A stretch of 25,713 nt of DNA from URNF01 sp045638005 (GCA_045638005.1 JAZUAN010000041.1:1-25713), one strand, 5' to 3'. Positions 7,192 through 14,689 are shown, numbered from the stretch's first letter. A program made the numbers and translations. The notes: generated by a model not told the origin, from the letters alone.

Positions 7192-7938
7192 ATGGTAGCA
7201 ATCAGAAGTGCCAGAGATCTGAAACTCATGCGTGAAGCGTGTGTGATCTCGGCAAGAGCGTTGCAGGTCGGCGGAAAGATGGTCGAACCCGGTGTTACTA
7301 CCGGAGAGATTGATAGAGAGATCCGTAAATACATCGAAAGCGCGGGCGCTGTCCCCTCTTTCCTTGGTTACGGAGGCTTTCCCGCCAGTGCTTGCATCTC
7401 CGTGAACGAAACGGTTATCCATGGCATACCCGGCAAACAGGTTATCAAAGCGGGCGACATCGTCAGCATTGATGTTGGTGCTTATTTTAACGGTTTCCAC
7501 GGCGACAACGCCGCCACCTTTGGTGCAGGCGATGTCAGCGCAGAAGCGAAAGCGTTGATGGAAGCGACCGAAGCGTCGCTTTATGAAGGCATCAAGGCAG
7601 CCACCCCCGGCAATCGCATCGGGGACATTGGCGCTGCTGTTCAGAGGTATGTCGAGGAGCGTGGTTACTCGGTGGTACGGCAGTTCGTCGGCCACGGAGT
7701 AGGCACGGACCTACACGAAGACCCCAGCGTACCTAATTTCGGTACTCCCGGACGGGGTCAGCGACTTCTCCCGGGAATGACACTTGCGATTGAGCCCATG
7801 ATCAACGCGGGCGGCCACGAGGTAAAGATCCTCTCTGATGGCTGGACCACGGTGACAACGGACGGCAAGTTGTCTGCACATTTTGAGCATACGGTGGCGA
7901 TCACGCCCGACGGACCGGTCATTCTGACCAGACCGTAG
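7192..7938 (+). CDS. map: methionine aminopeptidase, type I
   Basis: 248 residues. Removes the initiator methionine from nascent proteins. The five metal ligands of the family are all in place: D94 (SIDVGA), D105 (HGDNA), H168 (GHGVG), E201 (AIEPM) and E232 (HFEHT), as is the substrate-binding H77 in VIHGIPG. There is no N-terminal zinc-finger extension, so it is the short type Ia form. The start ATG lies two bases after the adk stop with only a weak GAGGG upstream, which suggests translational coupling with adk. Confidence 0.97.
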   Translation: MVAIRSARDLKLMREACVISARALQVGGKMVEPGVTTGEIDREIRKYIESAGAVPSFLGYGGFPASACISVNETVIHGIPGKQVIKAGDIVSIDVGAYFNGFHGDNAATFGAGDVSAEAKALMEATEASLYEGIKAATPGNRIGDIGAAVQRYVEERGYSVVRQFVGHGVGTDLHEDPSVPNFGTPGRGQRLLPGMTLAIEPMINAGGHEVKILSDGWTTVTTDGKLSAHFEHTVAITPDGPVILTRP

Positions 7939-7960
7939 TGATATTGCAGGAGGGTTATTT

Positions 7961-8179
7961 ATGTCCAAATCGGATGTTATCGAATTGGAAGGTACCGTCA
8001 TTGAAGCGTTGCCCAATGCGACGTTTCAGGTAGAGCTGGCCAACGGCCATAAGATTTTGGCCCACATTTCCGGTAAATTGCGTATGAATTACATCCGCAT
8101 TCTGCCGGGAGACAAGGTGACAGTAGAAATGTCCCCTTATGATCTGACAAAAGGGCGGATCACCTGGCGTACGAAATAA
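7961..8179 (+). CDS. infA: translation initiation factor IF-1
   Basis: 72 residues, MSKSDVIELEGTVIEALPNA, the exact family length. IF-1 is an S1/OB-fold protein that blocks the 30S A site during initiation. Motifs FQVELANGHKILAHISGKLRMNYIRILPGD and the C-terminal RITWR are conserved. AGGAGG precedes the ATG. In many Clostridia a small KOW-domain gene lies between map and infA; here the gap is 22 bases and that gene is absent. Confidence 0.98.
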   Translation: MSKSDVIELEGTVIEALPNATFQVELANGHKILAHISGKLRMNYIRILPGDKVTVEMSPYDLTKGRITWRTK

Positions 8180-8199
8180 GACGTCGGGCACGTATCCCG

Positions 8200-8227
8200 C
8201 CGCACGGTGATCCGGTGAGCCGTGCGG
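8200..8227 (+). promoter_or_regulatory. hairpin in the infA-rpmJ gap
   Basis: A perfect 8-base inverted repeat, CCGCACGG (8200-8207) and CCGTGCGG (8220-8227), with a 12-base loop lies in the 100-base gap between infA and rpmJ. It is followed by AATAAAATT rather than a T-run. A second small stem, TTGTGC (8249-8254) with GCACAA (8260-8265), abuts and slightly overlaps the rpmJ ribosome binding site AAAGGAGG and could modulate its access. Confidence 0.4.
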
Positions 8228-8279
8228 AATAAAATTCCGGATAACACATTGTGCTAAAGGCACAAAGGAGGTATTCTTA

Positions 8280-8393
8280 ATGAAAGTCAGACCTTCTGTT
8301 AAGAAAATTTGCGAAAAATGCAAGATCGTCAGACGCAAAGGTCGCATCATGGTGATCTGCGAAAATCCGAAGCACAAACAGCGCCAGGGCTAA
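8280..8393 (+). CDS. rpmJ: 50S ribosomal protein L36
   Basis: 37 residues, MKVRPSVKKICEKCKIVRRK then GRIMVICENPKHKQRQG, the exact length and sequence pattern of L36. The zinc site is C11, C14, C27 and H32. L36 is the smallest 50S protein, located near the base of the L7/L12 stalk. The ATG follows AAAGGAGG by 8 bases. Position between infA and rpsM is the universal bacterial arrangement. Confidence 0.97.
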   Translation: MKVRPSVKKICEKCKIVRRKGRIMVICENPKHKQRQG

Positions 8394-8435
8394 TCCCTAC
8401 TGTTTGTTGACTGAACCGAAAGGAAGGAATGTATT

Positions 8436-8804
8436 ATGGCACGTATTGCTGGTGTGGATTTGCCCAGAGACAAACGCATCGAAATTGGCCTGACCTACAT
8501 CTACGGCATCGGCCGTAAATCTGCTTGCGACATTCTCGCTGCGACCGGCGTTGACCCGGATATCCGCGTGCGCGATTTGAGTGAGGACGACGTTTCCAAG
8601 CTGCGTGAGCACATTGATCACAACTACGTCGTGGAAGGCGATCTTCGCCGTGACGTGGCGTTCGACATCAAGACTCTCATCGAGATCGGCTGCTATCGCG
8701 GCATCCGTCATCGCAAGGGTCTGCCGGTACGCGGTCAGCGTTCCAAGACCAACGCCCGTACCCGTAAAGGTCCCAAGAAGACCATCGCCAACAAGAAGAA
8801 GTAA
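8436..8804 (+). CDS. rpsM: 30S ribosomal protein S13
   Basis: 122 residues, MARIAGVDLPRDKRIEIGLT, with the helix-two-turn-helix core (YIYGIGRKSACDIL) and the C-terminal RGQRSKTNARTRKGPKK tail that reaches the P-site tRNA. S13 lies in the 30S head and forms bridges B1a/b with the 50S. AGGAAGGA precedes the ATG. It is the first gene of the alpha operon section, and no promoter can be defended in the 42 bases before it. Confidence 0.98.
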   Translation: MARIAGVDLPRDKRIEIGLTYIYGIGRKSACDILAATGVDPDIRVRDLSEDDVSKLREHIDHNYVVEGDLRRDVAFDIKTLIEIGCYRGIRHRKGLPVRGQRSKTNARTRKGPKKTIANKKK

Positions 8805-8820
8805 GCAGGAGGGATATTAA

Positions 8821-9228
8821 ATGGCTGCTAAGACAACTGCGCGCAAAGGTGCGACCACTCGTCGCCGCAAGGAGCGCAAAAATATCGAACGTGGCGCCGC
8901 ACATATCCAGTCCACGTTCAACAACACTATCGTTACCATCACCGACACCCAGGGCAATGCGCTTTCCTGGGCGAGCGCCGGTGAGCTGGGCTTCCGCGGT
9001 TCCCGCAAGTCCACTCCCTTCGCTGCACAGACCGCTGCTGAGACCGCTGCCAAAGCGGCTATGGAGCATGGTCTGAAAACGGTGGAAGTTTACGTCAAGG
9101 GCCCCGGTGCCGGCCGTGAAGCCGCCATCCGTGCTCTGCAGGCCGCGGGCCTCGAGGTCATGATGATTAAAGACGTGACCCCTGTTCCCCACAACGGATG
9201 CCGTCCTCCCAAGAGAAGACGTGTATAA
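8821..9228 (+). CDS. rpsK: 30S ribosomal protein S11
   Basis: 135 residues with a basic N-terminal extension, then IQSTFNNTIVTITDTQGNAL and WASAGELGFRGSRKSTPFAAQ, followed by the C-terminal signature DVTPVPHNGCRPPKRRRV. S11 lies on the 30S platform near the Shine-Dalgarno helix and the E site. Length is normal, and CAGGAGG precedes the ATG. Gene order rpsM-rpsK-rpsD is standard. Confidence 0.98.
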   Translation: MAAKTTARKGATTRRRKERKNIERGAAHIQSTFNNTIVTITDTQGNALSWASAGELGFRGSRKSTPFAAQTAAETAAKAAMEHGLKTVEVYVKGPGAGREAAIRALQAAGLEVMMIKDVTPVPHNGCRPPKRRRV

Positions 9229-9250
9229 CTAATCAGGAGGTGCAACCAAT

Positions 9251-9880
9251 ATGGCAAGATATACCGGTGCGGTGTGCAGACTTTGCCGCCGCGAAGGACA
9301 GAAGCTCTTTTTGAAGGGTGAGAGATGCTACACCGGCAAGTGTGCGATCGATCGCCGTTCCTATGCTCCCGGCCAGCATGGCCCGGCGCGCAATAAGAAA
9401 GCCTCCGAATACGGCAAGCAGCTGCGTACTAAGCAGGTTGCCCGCCGCTATTACGGCGTGCTGGAAGGTCAGTTCCGTCATTATTTCGAACTGGCTTCCA
9501 AAATGGAAGGTCAGGCTGGTGAAAACCTGCTGAAACTTCTCGAATCCCGCCTTGACAACGTTGTGTACCGTCTGGGCTTTGCCGCTTCCCGCGCTGAAGC
9601 GCGTCAGCTGGTTTCCCATGGTCATTTCACCGTCAACGGCCGCAAGGTGAACATCCCCTCTTATCTCGTGAAACCCGGCATGGTTGTCGCGATCAAAGAG
9701 GGCAGCCGTTCTCTCGAGAAGATCAAGGGTATCGTCGAAGCGAACAGCTCTCGTCCGGTGCCGCAGTGGTTGGATCTGGACCGCGCAAAGCAGGAAGCGA
9801 AGGTTTTAGCGCTTGCTAACCGCGAGGACATCGATCTGCCCATCGAAGAAACCCTCATCGTCGAGTTGTACTCCAAGTAA
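9251..9880 (+). CDS. rpsD: 30S ribosomal protein S4, zinc-finger form
   Basis: 209 residues. The N-terminus carries a four-cysteine zinc motif (C9, C12, C26, C31), the S4 zinc form. An S4/RNA-binding domain follows at about residues 98-160 (RLDNVVYRLGFAASRAEARQLVSHGHFTVNG). S4 nucleates assembly of the 5' domain of 16S rRNA and is an autoregulator in several bacteria. Here it sits inside the alpha operon between rpsK and rpoA, unlike B. subtilis, where rpsD is separate. The 148-base gap after it, with two hairpins, is a candidate control site. Confidence 0.98.
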   Translation: MARYTGAVCRLCRREGQKLFLKGERCYTGKCAIDRRSYAPGQHGPARNKKASEYGKQLRTKQVARRYYGVLEGQFRHYFELASKMEGQAGENLLKLLESRLDNVVYRLGFAASRAEARQLVSHGHFTVNGRKVNIPSYLVKPGMVVAIKEGSRSLEKIKGIVEANSSRPVPQWLDLDRAKQEAKVLALANREDIDLPIEETLIVELYSK

Positions 9881-9905
9881 CCGTCTCTTTTTAGGGATGT
9901 TACGA

Positions 9906-10007
9906 TGTGCAACCGACGGTTGCACAGGGGAAATACTTGCGATCAAAAAGTACGACACAGGAAATTTGAATACAGAATGTCATTGCGGCAGATATGGCGC
10001 TGCAATG
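9906..10007 (+). promoter_or_regulatory. two-hairpin leader between rpsD and rpoA
   Basis: The longest gap of the operon (148 bases) holds two stems. TGTGCAACC (9906-9914) pairs perfectly with GGTTGCACA (9918-9926) around a 3-base loop. CATTGCGGC (9981-9989) pairs with GCTGCAATG (9999-10007), with one wobble, around a 9-base loop, ending 9 bases before the rpoA ribosome binding site. Neither is followed by a T-run. I infer a regulatory or processing role for rpoA expression; no promoter is convincing here. Confidence 0.5.
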
Positions 10008-10028
10008 TATCAATAAGGAGGGTTTTAG

Positions 10029-10982
10029 ATGATCGAAATTGAGAAGCCCAGAATAGAAGCATTAGATCTCGCACCGAACGGTACCTATGGTAAGTTCGTG
10101 ATTGAGCCTTTGGAAAGAGGCTACGGCACCACGCTCGGCAACAGCCTGCGTCGTGTGCTGCTCTCCTCCCTGCCGGGTGTTGCTGTCACTTCCGTGAAGA
10201 TCGACGGCATCCTGCATGAGTTTTCCACCATCGAAGGTGTGAAAGAGGACGTTACCGAGATCATCCTGAATATCAAGGGCCTTACCGCCAAAATCAACGG
10301 CGAAGGCGACAAGACCGTTTACGTAGAGGCCGAAGGTCCCTGCGAGGTCACCGCCGGCTCCATCAAATGTGACAGCGAGGTTGAGATCCTCAACCCCGAC
10401 ATGCACATCGCCACCTTGGGCGAGGGTGCGAAGCTGTACATGGAGATCAGCCTGAGCAAAGGCAGAGGCTATGTTTCTGCTGAACTGAACAAGCAGCAGA
10501 TGGCGCCCGTGATCGGTGTTATTCCGGTCGACTCCATCTACACCCCGGTCGTGAAGGTTAACTACAACGTGGAGAACACCCGCGTTGGCCAGATCGTGGA
10601 CTACAACAAGTTGACCATTGAAGTGTGGACCAACGGCACCATCAGTGCCAAGGAAGCCGTTTCTCTGGCTGCGAAGATCCTGATGGAGCATCTGGATCTG
10701 TTTGTGGATCTGTCCGGCGACATGTACGCGGGCAGCCCGATCATGGTAAAGAAGGAAGACAACAAGAAAGACGGTCTCTTAGAGATGACTATCGAAGAGC
10801 TTGACCTGTCTGTGCGTTCCTTCAACTGCCTGAAGCGTGCCGGCATTAACACGGTGGGCGACCTCATCAATAAGACCGAAGAGGATATGATGAAGGTGCG
10901 TAACCTGGGCCGCAAATCGCTGGAAGAGGTCGTCAACAAGTTGGCGTCCCTCGGCTTCACTTTGAGCCAAGAAGAAGAATAA
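10029..10982 (+). CDS. rpoA: RNA polymerase alpha subunit
   Basis: 317 residues. The N-terminal dimerisation domain (about 1-230) shows YGKFVIEPLERGYGTTLGNSLRRVLLSSLPG, the platform on which beta and beta' assemble. A linker with KKEDNKKDG leads to the C-terminal domain (about 250-317), with VRSFNCLKRAGI holding R263, equivalent to the UP-element-contacting arginine of E. coli alpha, and the second helix-hairpin-helix NLGRKSLEE. Preceded by AAGGAGG. Located between rpsD and rplQ as usual. Confidence 0.98.
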   Translation: MIEIEKPRIEALDLAPNGTYGKFVIEPLERGYGTTLGNSLRRVLLSSLPGVAVTSVKIDGILHEFSTIEGVKEDVTEIILNIKGLTAKINGEGDKTVYVEAEGPCEVTAGSIKCDSEVEILNPDMHIATLGEGAKLYMEISLSKGRGYVSAELNKQQMAPVIGVIPVDSIYTPVVKVNYNVENTRVGQIVDYNKLTIEVWTNGTISAKEAVSLAAKILMEHLDLFVDLSGDMYAGSPIMVKKEDNKKDGLLEMTIEELDLSVRSFNCLKRAGINTVGDLINKTEEDMMKVRNLGRKSLEEVVNKLASLGFTLSQEEE

Positions 10983-10994
10983 GTATTTTGACGA

Positions 10995-11010
10995 TAGCAC
11001 CTGTGTGCTA
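10995..11010 (+). promoter_or_regulatory. small hairpin upstream of rplQ
   Basis: TAGCAC (10995-11000) pairs with GTGCTA (11005-11010) around a CTGT loop, immediately before the rplQ ribosome binding site AAAAAGGAG. Its form resembles the small stem before rpmJ. It may insulate or modulate translation of rplQ; evidence is the sequence symmetry only. Confidence 0.3.
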
Positions 11011-11027
11011 AAAAGGAGTGAATACAA

Positions 11028-11372
11028 ATGCCCGGAACCAGAAAGCTCGGCAGACCGACTGCTTCCCGTATGGCTATGCTGAGAGCTATGGTGACCTTCC
11101 TGCTGGAAAACGGCAAGATTGAAACCACCGTCACCCGCGCCAAAGAGGTGCGTTCCATGGCGGAAAAAATGATCACCATCGCGAAAGAGCCCACTCTCGC
11201 TAACAAACGCTTGGTTTATGCTTTCGTGACCAAAGAGGACGTTTGCAAAAAGCTGTTTGACGAGATCGCGCCTGCTTATGCTGAGCGCAAGGGCGGCTAT
11301 ACCCGCATCATCAAAGTGGGTGCCCGTCGCGGCGACGCCGCTGAAATGGCGATCATCGAGCTGGTAAAATAA
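11028..11372 (+). CDS. rplQ: 50S ribosomal protein L17
   Basis: 114 residues, MPGTRKLGRPTASRMAMLRA, with the typical LLENGKIETTVTRAKEVR block and a GGYTRIIKVGARRGDAAEMAIIELV end. L17 lies near the tunnel exit of the 50S. It is the last gene of the superoperon; a strong terminator follows 26 bases later. In many Firmicutes ecfA1-ecfA2-ecfT-truA follow rplQ, but here they do not. Confidence 0.98.
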   Translation: MPGTRKLGRPTASRMAMLRAMVTFLLENGKIETTVTRAKEVRSMAEKMITIAKEPTLANKRLVYAFVTKEDVCKKLFDEIAPAYAERKGGYTRIIKVGARRGDAAEMAIIELVK

Positions 11373-11398
11373 TCCCACTCGAAGCATTTTATACGATT

Positions 11399-11433
11399 AA
11401 AGACCTGTACACATTTGTGTACAGGTCTTTTTT
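11399..11433 (+). terminator. intrinsic terminator of the ribosomal superoperon
   Basis: A perfect 12-base stem, AGACCTGTACAC (11401-11412) with GTGTACAGGTCT (11417-11428), with a 4-base ATTT loop, is followed by TTTTT. Upstream A residues extend the stem. This is a classic strong rho-independent terminator on the + strand, 26 bases after rplQ. Confidence 0.95.
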
Positions 11434-11449
11434 GTAATAGTCCACCTAA

Positions 11450-12200
11450 AGAAAACCACAGAGCAGTTATGATATTCCCGAGTTTGAGGACAACGGCAGC
11501 GACGCTTGGGGCGGCGAGCACTATTGGCTGATCGACAAAGCAGGCGGCATATCGGTCGGCGGCGAATTTACCACCGGCGTTGACGGTGATTATTACAACG
11601 CGGATGAAAAACTGTCCTTGCTCACGGCTTTGGATCGCTATAAGGCGAACGTCAAAGCGGTCGGAGAGAACGTAACCGTTCGCATCCTGTCCATGCAAGA
11701 TGCCGTTTTGTATGAAAAGAAATATACCGCAACCTCCGACGAGGCGGGCTATCTGCCGCTTGGTGTGTATAACAGCACCAGAAGCATTGCCGATTGGACC
11801 ATCCCCAGCTGGATAATAACGGCAACCCTGTCAACTTCGGCGTGGCACCTCGTGCAGCGTGGAGAAAAGGGGTCTTCGCTTTGTCAGCCGTTTGACCCGC
11901 AATTTGCCTTCCGCACACGCGACGGAATATCTTTCGCTGGAAAGCCGGCAGTGCCAGTTGCTTGACTACGGCATGCTGATTTCCACCACAGAATATCTTG
12001 CCGACCGCGAATTGACGCTGGAACTCGCAGCGTCCGACCGCTATATTCCAATATGAGCGCGAAACAGAAGGGCGTATACTACGACCTCAGCACAACGCAC
12101 ATCAATATGAGCGTTTGCATCACAAACATCCCTGAGTCGGATAAGCACACCCGCATTACCGCGCGCAGAAAACCGCCCCTAAAGCAATCGCACGGATATT
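11450..12200 (+). pseudogene. frame-broken remnant of an unidentified protein gene
   Basis: Protein-like sequence runs across at least three frames. Frame A (11450-11965, no start codon or ribosome binding site) reads DNGSDAWGGEHYWLIDKAGG, then FTTGVDGDYYNADEKLSL and NVTVRILSMQDAVLYEKKY. After about 11810 it degrades, and a shifted frame gives LDNNGNPVNFGVAPRAAW. A further frame (about 11870-12056) gives ATEYLSLESRQCQLLDYGML, and from about 12045 another gives GVYYDLSTTHINMSVCITNI and continues open into the symporter frame. The parts look like pieces of a larger extracellular or multidomain protein; I do not recognise the family. Missing start and several frame changes point to decay. Confidence 0.5.
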
Positions 12201-12238
12201 TATTTTTCCTTTCGCATATACTGCACCGAGGTGGAGAT

Positions 12239-13603
12239 ATGCACATCGATATTTTGATTGTTACGGCGTACTTGGCGCTGCTTGTATGGATGGGCTTGCG
12301 CGGTGGTGAAAAGGTGCAGGCGGCGGCTGATTTTTCCGCCGCCGGCAAGACCTACGGCGCACCGGTAATCTTTATGAGTCTCGCCGCTTCGTATGTCGGT
12401 GGTGGGTTTTCCGCAGGAAACGCTGCCTATGCGTTTTCTGATGGCATTGGCATGACGGTCGCTTTATGCGCTTTTGGTATCGTGACCATGCTTATTGGCA
12501 AATATCTGGTGCCGGGCATTGCGCGCTTTAAAGGGGCGACCTCCACGGGGGATATTATGACGCGCGCTTACGGCAAGCGCGCGGGGATACTCACCGGTAT
12601 GGTCGCGTTTCTCACCTGTGCCGCGGTGGTGGGTGCACAGATGGAAGCAATGGGAACGGTTTTACATACGTTGCTCGGCATCCCGCCTGCGGCGGGTGTG
12701 TTGATAGGCTGCGGTATTGTGTTGTTGTATTCCACCGTCGGCGGTCTGCAATCGGTCATCGCTGCGGACATGGTGCAGTTTATATTGTTAGCCGTGGGAA
12801 TGCCGCTGTTGCTGATTTTAGCTTTGATCCGTGTCGGCGGGGCGAAAGCAGTGTTTACCGCAATCCCCGCATCCTTTTTCAATCCTTTGAACGGCACCAC
12901 CCTGCCTGCTTTTTTGTCTATGGCATTTACGGTCGCGTTCGGCGAAGCGTTGGTACCGCCGTATACCCAACGATTGCTTATCGGCAAGAATCTGCGCGCC
13001 ACCGCAAAAGGCACGGTTGCCGGCGGCTTGTTTTCCATTCCGTTTTTTGCTGTTACCGGCATGATAGGATTGATCGCTCGTGCGTTGCAGGTCACAGCAT
13101 CGGCAGAGGATGCCATGCCGGCGCTCATTTTATCGGTGTTGCCGATCGGCGTGCGGGGGCTCATCATGGCGGCGATGGTATCCATCATGCTATCCGCCGC
13201 CGATGGGTTTTTAAACGGCGCGGCGGTGAGCTTTGTGCAGGATATGCTGTTACCATTATGTCCTAAAATGACCGATAAAGGGCAGTTAAAGGCCCTGCGG
13301 GCGGTGAATTTCCTCACCGGTGCCGCCGCAGTGGCGGTGGCATTGCTTATCCCCAATGTATTTCGCATTTTGGAAATTTCGTATACGTTTTGGTGCCCGC
13401 TGATGGTGGTGCCGCTATCTGCCGCTTTGCTTGGCGTGAACCCCCGCCCAGCCGCATTTTTCAGCGGATTTACGGCAGGAATTTGTGTAACTGCCCTTTG
13501 GGAATTCGTTTTATCCCGCCCTTTTTCCGTGTCCGGCGCTCCTATCGGCATGCTCGCCAATCTACTGGTGTTTGCATGGGTGTGCCGTAAAGATAGTGCG
13601 TAA
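12239..13603 (+). CDS. sodium:solute symporter (SSS family), substrate unknown
   Basis: 454 residues and about 12-13 hydrophobic segments. Family features are the first helix followed by the DFSAAGKTYGAPVIFMSLAA motif, the glycine-rich SYVGGGFSAGNAAYAF segment near TM2, and LYSTVGGLQSVIAADMVQF in the middle. This LeuT-fold family couples Na+ entry to uptake of sugars, amino acids or organic acids; the substrate cannot be deduced. The ATG at 12239 is preferred (AGGTGGAG upstream, first helix starting at once) over an in-frame ATG at 12053, which would add 62 non-homologous residues from the pseudogene. No convincing promoter is seen upstream. Confidence 0.9.
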   Translation: MHIDILIVTAYLALLVWMGLRGGEKVQAAADFSAAGKTYGAPVIFMSLAASYVGGGFSAGNAAYAFSDGIGMTVALCAFGIVTMLIGKYLVPGIARFKGATSTGDIMTRAYGKRAGILTGMVAFLTCAAVVGAQMEAMGTVLHTLLGIPPAAGVLIGCGIVLLYSTVGGLQSVIAADMVQFILLAVGMPLLLILALIRVGGAKAVFTAIPASFFNPLNGTTLPAFLSMAFTVAFGEALVPPYTQRLLIGKNLRATAKGTVAGGLFSIPFFAVTGMIGLIARALQVTASAEDAMPALILSVLPIGVRGLIMAAMVSIMLSAADGFLNGAAVSFVQDMLLPLCPKMTDKGQLKALRAVNFLTGAAAVAVALLIPNVFRILEISYTFWCPLMVVPLSAALLGVNPRPAAFFSGFTAGICVTALWEFVLSRPFSVSGAPIGMLANLLVFAWVCRKDSA

Positions 13604-13635
13604 AAAAAGCAGCGAGGATATCCTCGCTGCTTTTT
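13604..13635. terminator. bidirectional terminator after the symporter
   Basis: A palindrome with arms AGCAGCGAG (13608-13616) and CTCGCTGCT (13623-13631) around GATATC has a run of A on the left and a run of T on the right. It can therefore end transcription of the symporter (+) and of the convergent E2-like gene (-). It starts directly at the symporter stop codon. Confidence 0.9.
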
Positions 13636-13689
13636 GATTTTGAAAATTTAAATCGTATATCTTTCTATATCTATCACTTTTCCGTCACG

Positions 13690-13727
13690 CACACATCCCG
13701 CAAGGCAGTATTCCCTTACGGGGTGTG
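13690..13727. repeat. imperfect palindrome in the convergent intergenic region
   Basis: CACAC (13690-13694) pairs with GTGTG (13723-13727), CCCG (13697-13700) with CGGG (13719-13722), and AAGG (13702-13705) with CCTT (13714-13717), around an 8-base loop, with a 2-base bulge and one mismatch. No T-run follows. It lies between the terminator and the stop of the minus-strand E2-like gene and could be a dispersed intergenic repeat or a 3' UTR stem. Confidence 0.4.
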
Positions 13728-13760
13728 GGCGTATGTTGTCGCTGTTTTGTATATGTAATC

Positions 13761-14600
13761 TTATTCGTCCACCTTAACCTCTTTGGGCGGCTGTTCTAAC
13801 AATTCGGGATTTTTGAGATAACGCTTAAACGCACGGAACGCGAGAGCAAAATAACTGCCCGACGCGATACGCTCGTCCATTACCATACCCGCGGGGATGC
13901 AGCGCTCATGCACGATCTCACCGTCCAGGGTGCGGCGCGGTACCTCGCGCATGTTGCCAAGCGCCATACTGATGCTGGTAGTACCGAAATCATATACGTG
14001 GTGGTAGATGTGGTTGGTACGGATGCTGGCGAGGTTGGTGATAAGGAAGCTCGCATGGAACGGGCTCGCCTCAATGATAGCGCGGGGCAAAAGGCCGTGC
14101 TTATCCATCCATCTGAGGATATTCACGCCGACGCGCAACAGTCCCGGGATGCTCAGCAGCGCTTTCACGATCTTATCGGTGCTGTTATCGTTGTTATACT
14201 TGCGGTTCTCGTCAATATACGTGCCGACCTTTTCCTTGACGTCAAAGATGGTGTCGGTAGGTTCCAAGTAGATTTTTGACATGGTCTCGTCTTCGCGGGA
14301 GTTGGTTTTGAGCACCACCATACTAATGGTGAGATCTTTGTGTGCATACACCTTGCGGTTAGCAACAAAGCGGTTGAGCGCAGGAAATTCCGCTACAATA
14401 CGCACGTACGCCGCCAAAATCAGCATCATGTGGGAAAGCTTAATGCCTTCTTCCGCTTTTTTGCGGATATACTTTTGCAGAGGCTCCAGCGGGATATCCA
14501 GCGTGATCATGTTCATGGCATCATGACGCTCGGTCATAATATGCGGTACTATCTGGTACATGGGGTCGACATTTTTCAGCTTTCTGCCGTCGGCTCTCAT
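13761..14600 (-). CDS. stand-alone E2/CAT-fold acyltransferase-like protein with substituted active site
   Basis: 279 residues that align by eye with the catalytic domain of 2-oxoacid dehydrogenase E2 and chloramphenicol acetyltransferases, without lipoyl or E1/E3-binding domains. Supporting features are LSHMMLILAAYVRIVAEFP near the N-terminus, ASFLITNLASIRTNHIYHHV in the middle, and the C-terminal ALAFRAFKRYLKNPELLE helix. In true E2 enzymes the motif DHRxxDG carries the catalytic His and Asp; here it reads DERIASG (242-248), so both are replaced (E243, S247). It may be non-catalytic or use other chemistry. The start ATG follows GGAAAGGATG, and a consensus promoter lies 45-73 bases upstream. 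Confidence 0.75.
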   Translation of the reverse strand: MRADGRKLKNVDPMYQIVPHIMTERHDAMNMITLDIPLEPLQKYIRKKAEEGIKLSHMMLILAAYVRIVAEFPALNRFVANRKVYAHKDLTISMVVLKTNSREDETMSKIYLEPTDTIFDVKEKVGTYIDENRKYNNDNSTDKIVKALLSIPGLLRVGVNILRWMDKHGLLPRAIIEASPFHASFLITNLASIRTNHIYHHVYDFGTTSISMALGNMREVPRRTLDGEIVHERCIPAGMVMDERIASGSYFALAFRAFKRYLKNPELLEQPPKEVKVDE

Positions 14601-14644
14601 CCAATCATCCTTTCCGATGGTTGTTCATAAATTATTTACAATTG

Positions 14645-14673
14645 AGTATACCACATTCGACATAAGTTGTCAA
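14645..14673 (-). promoter_or_regulatory. sigma-A type promoter of the E2-like gene
   Basis: On the minus strand a perfect -35 TTGACA (14668-14673) is separated by exactly 17 bases from -10 TATACT (14645-14650), with a TGG just before the -10 giving an extended -10. It starts about 17 bases after the stop of the upstream membrane-protein gene, so the E2-like gene can be transcribed on its own. Confidence 0.9.
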
Positions 14674-14689
14674 AGAAAATGGTGATTTT

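Noticed and set aside
9930..10000. A promoter for rpoA in the rpsD-rpoA gap
   Set aside because: TTGAAT at about 9967 has no acceptable -10 at the right distance, so I could not defend a promoter call.
12217..12222. TATACT as a -10 element for the symporter
   Set aside because: It lies 17 bases before the start codon, so the transcript would begin at or inside the ribosome binding site, and no -35 is visible.
12053..12238. N-terminal extension of the symporter from an ATG at 12053
   Set aside because: The extra 62 residues match the decayed upstream gene, lack a ribosome binding site at 12053, and precede a good site and natural first helix at 12239.
11434..12238. Insertion sequence in the gap after rplQ
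   Set aside because: No transposase motif and no terminal inverted repeats could be found; the content looks like decayed ordinary coding sequence.
12568..13560. 330-codon minus-strand frame opposite the symporter
   Set aside because: Shadow of a well-supported membrane transporter; repetitive Ala/Pro/Thr composition without motifs.
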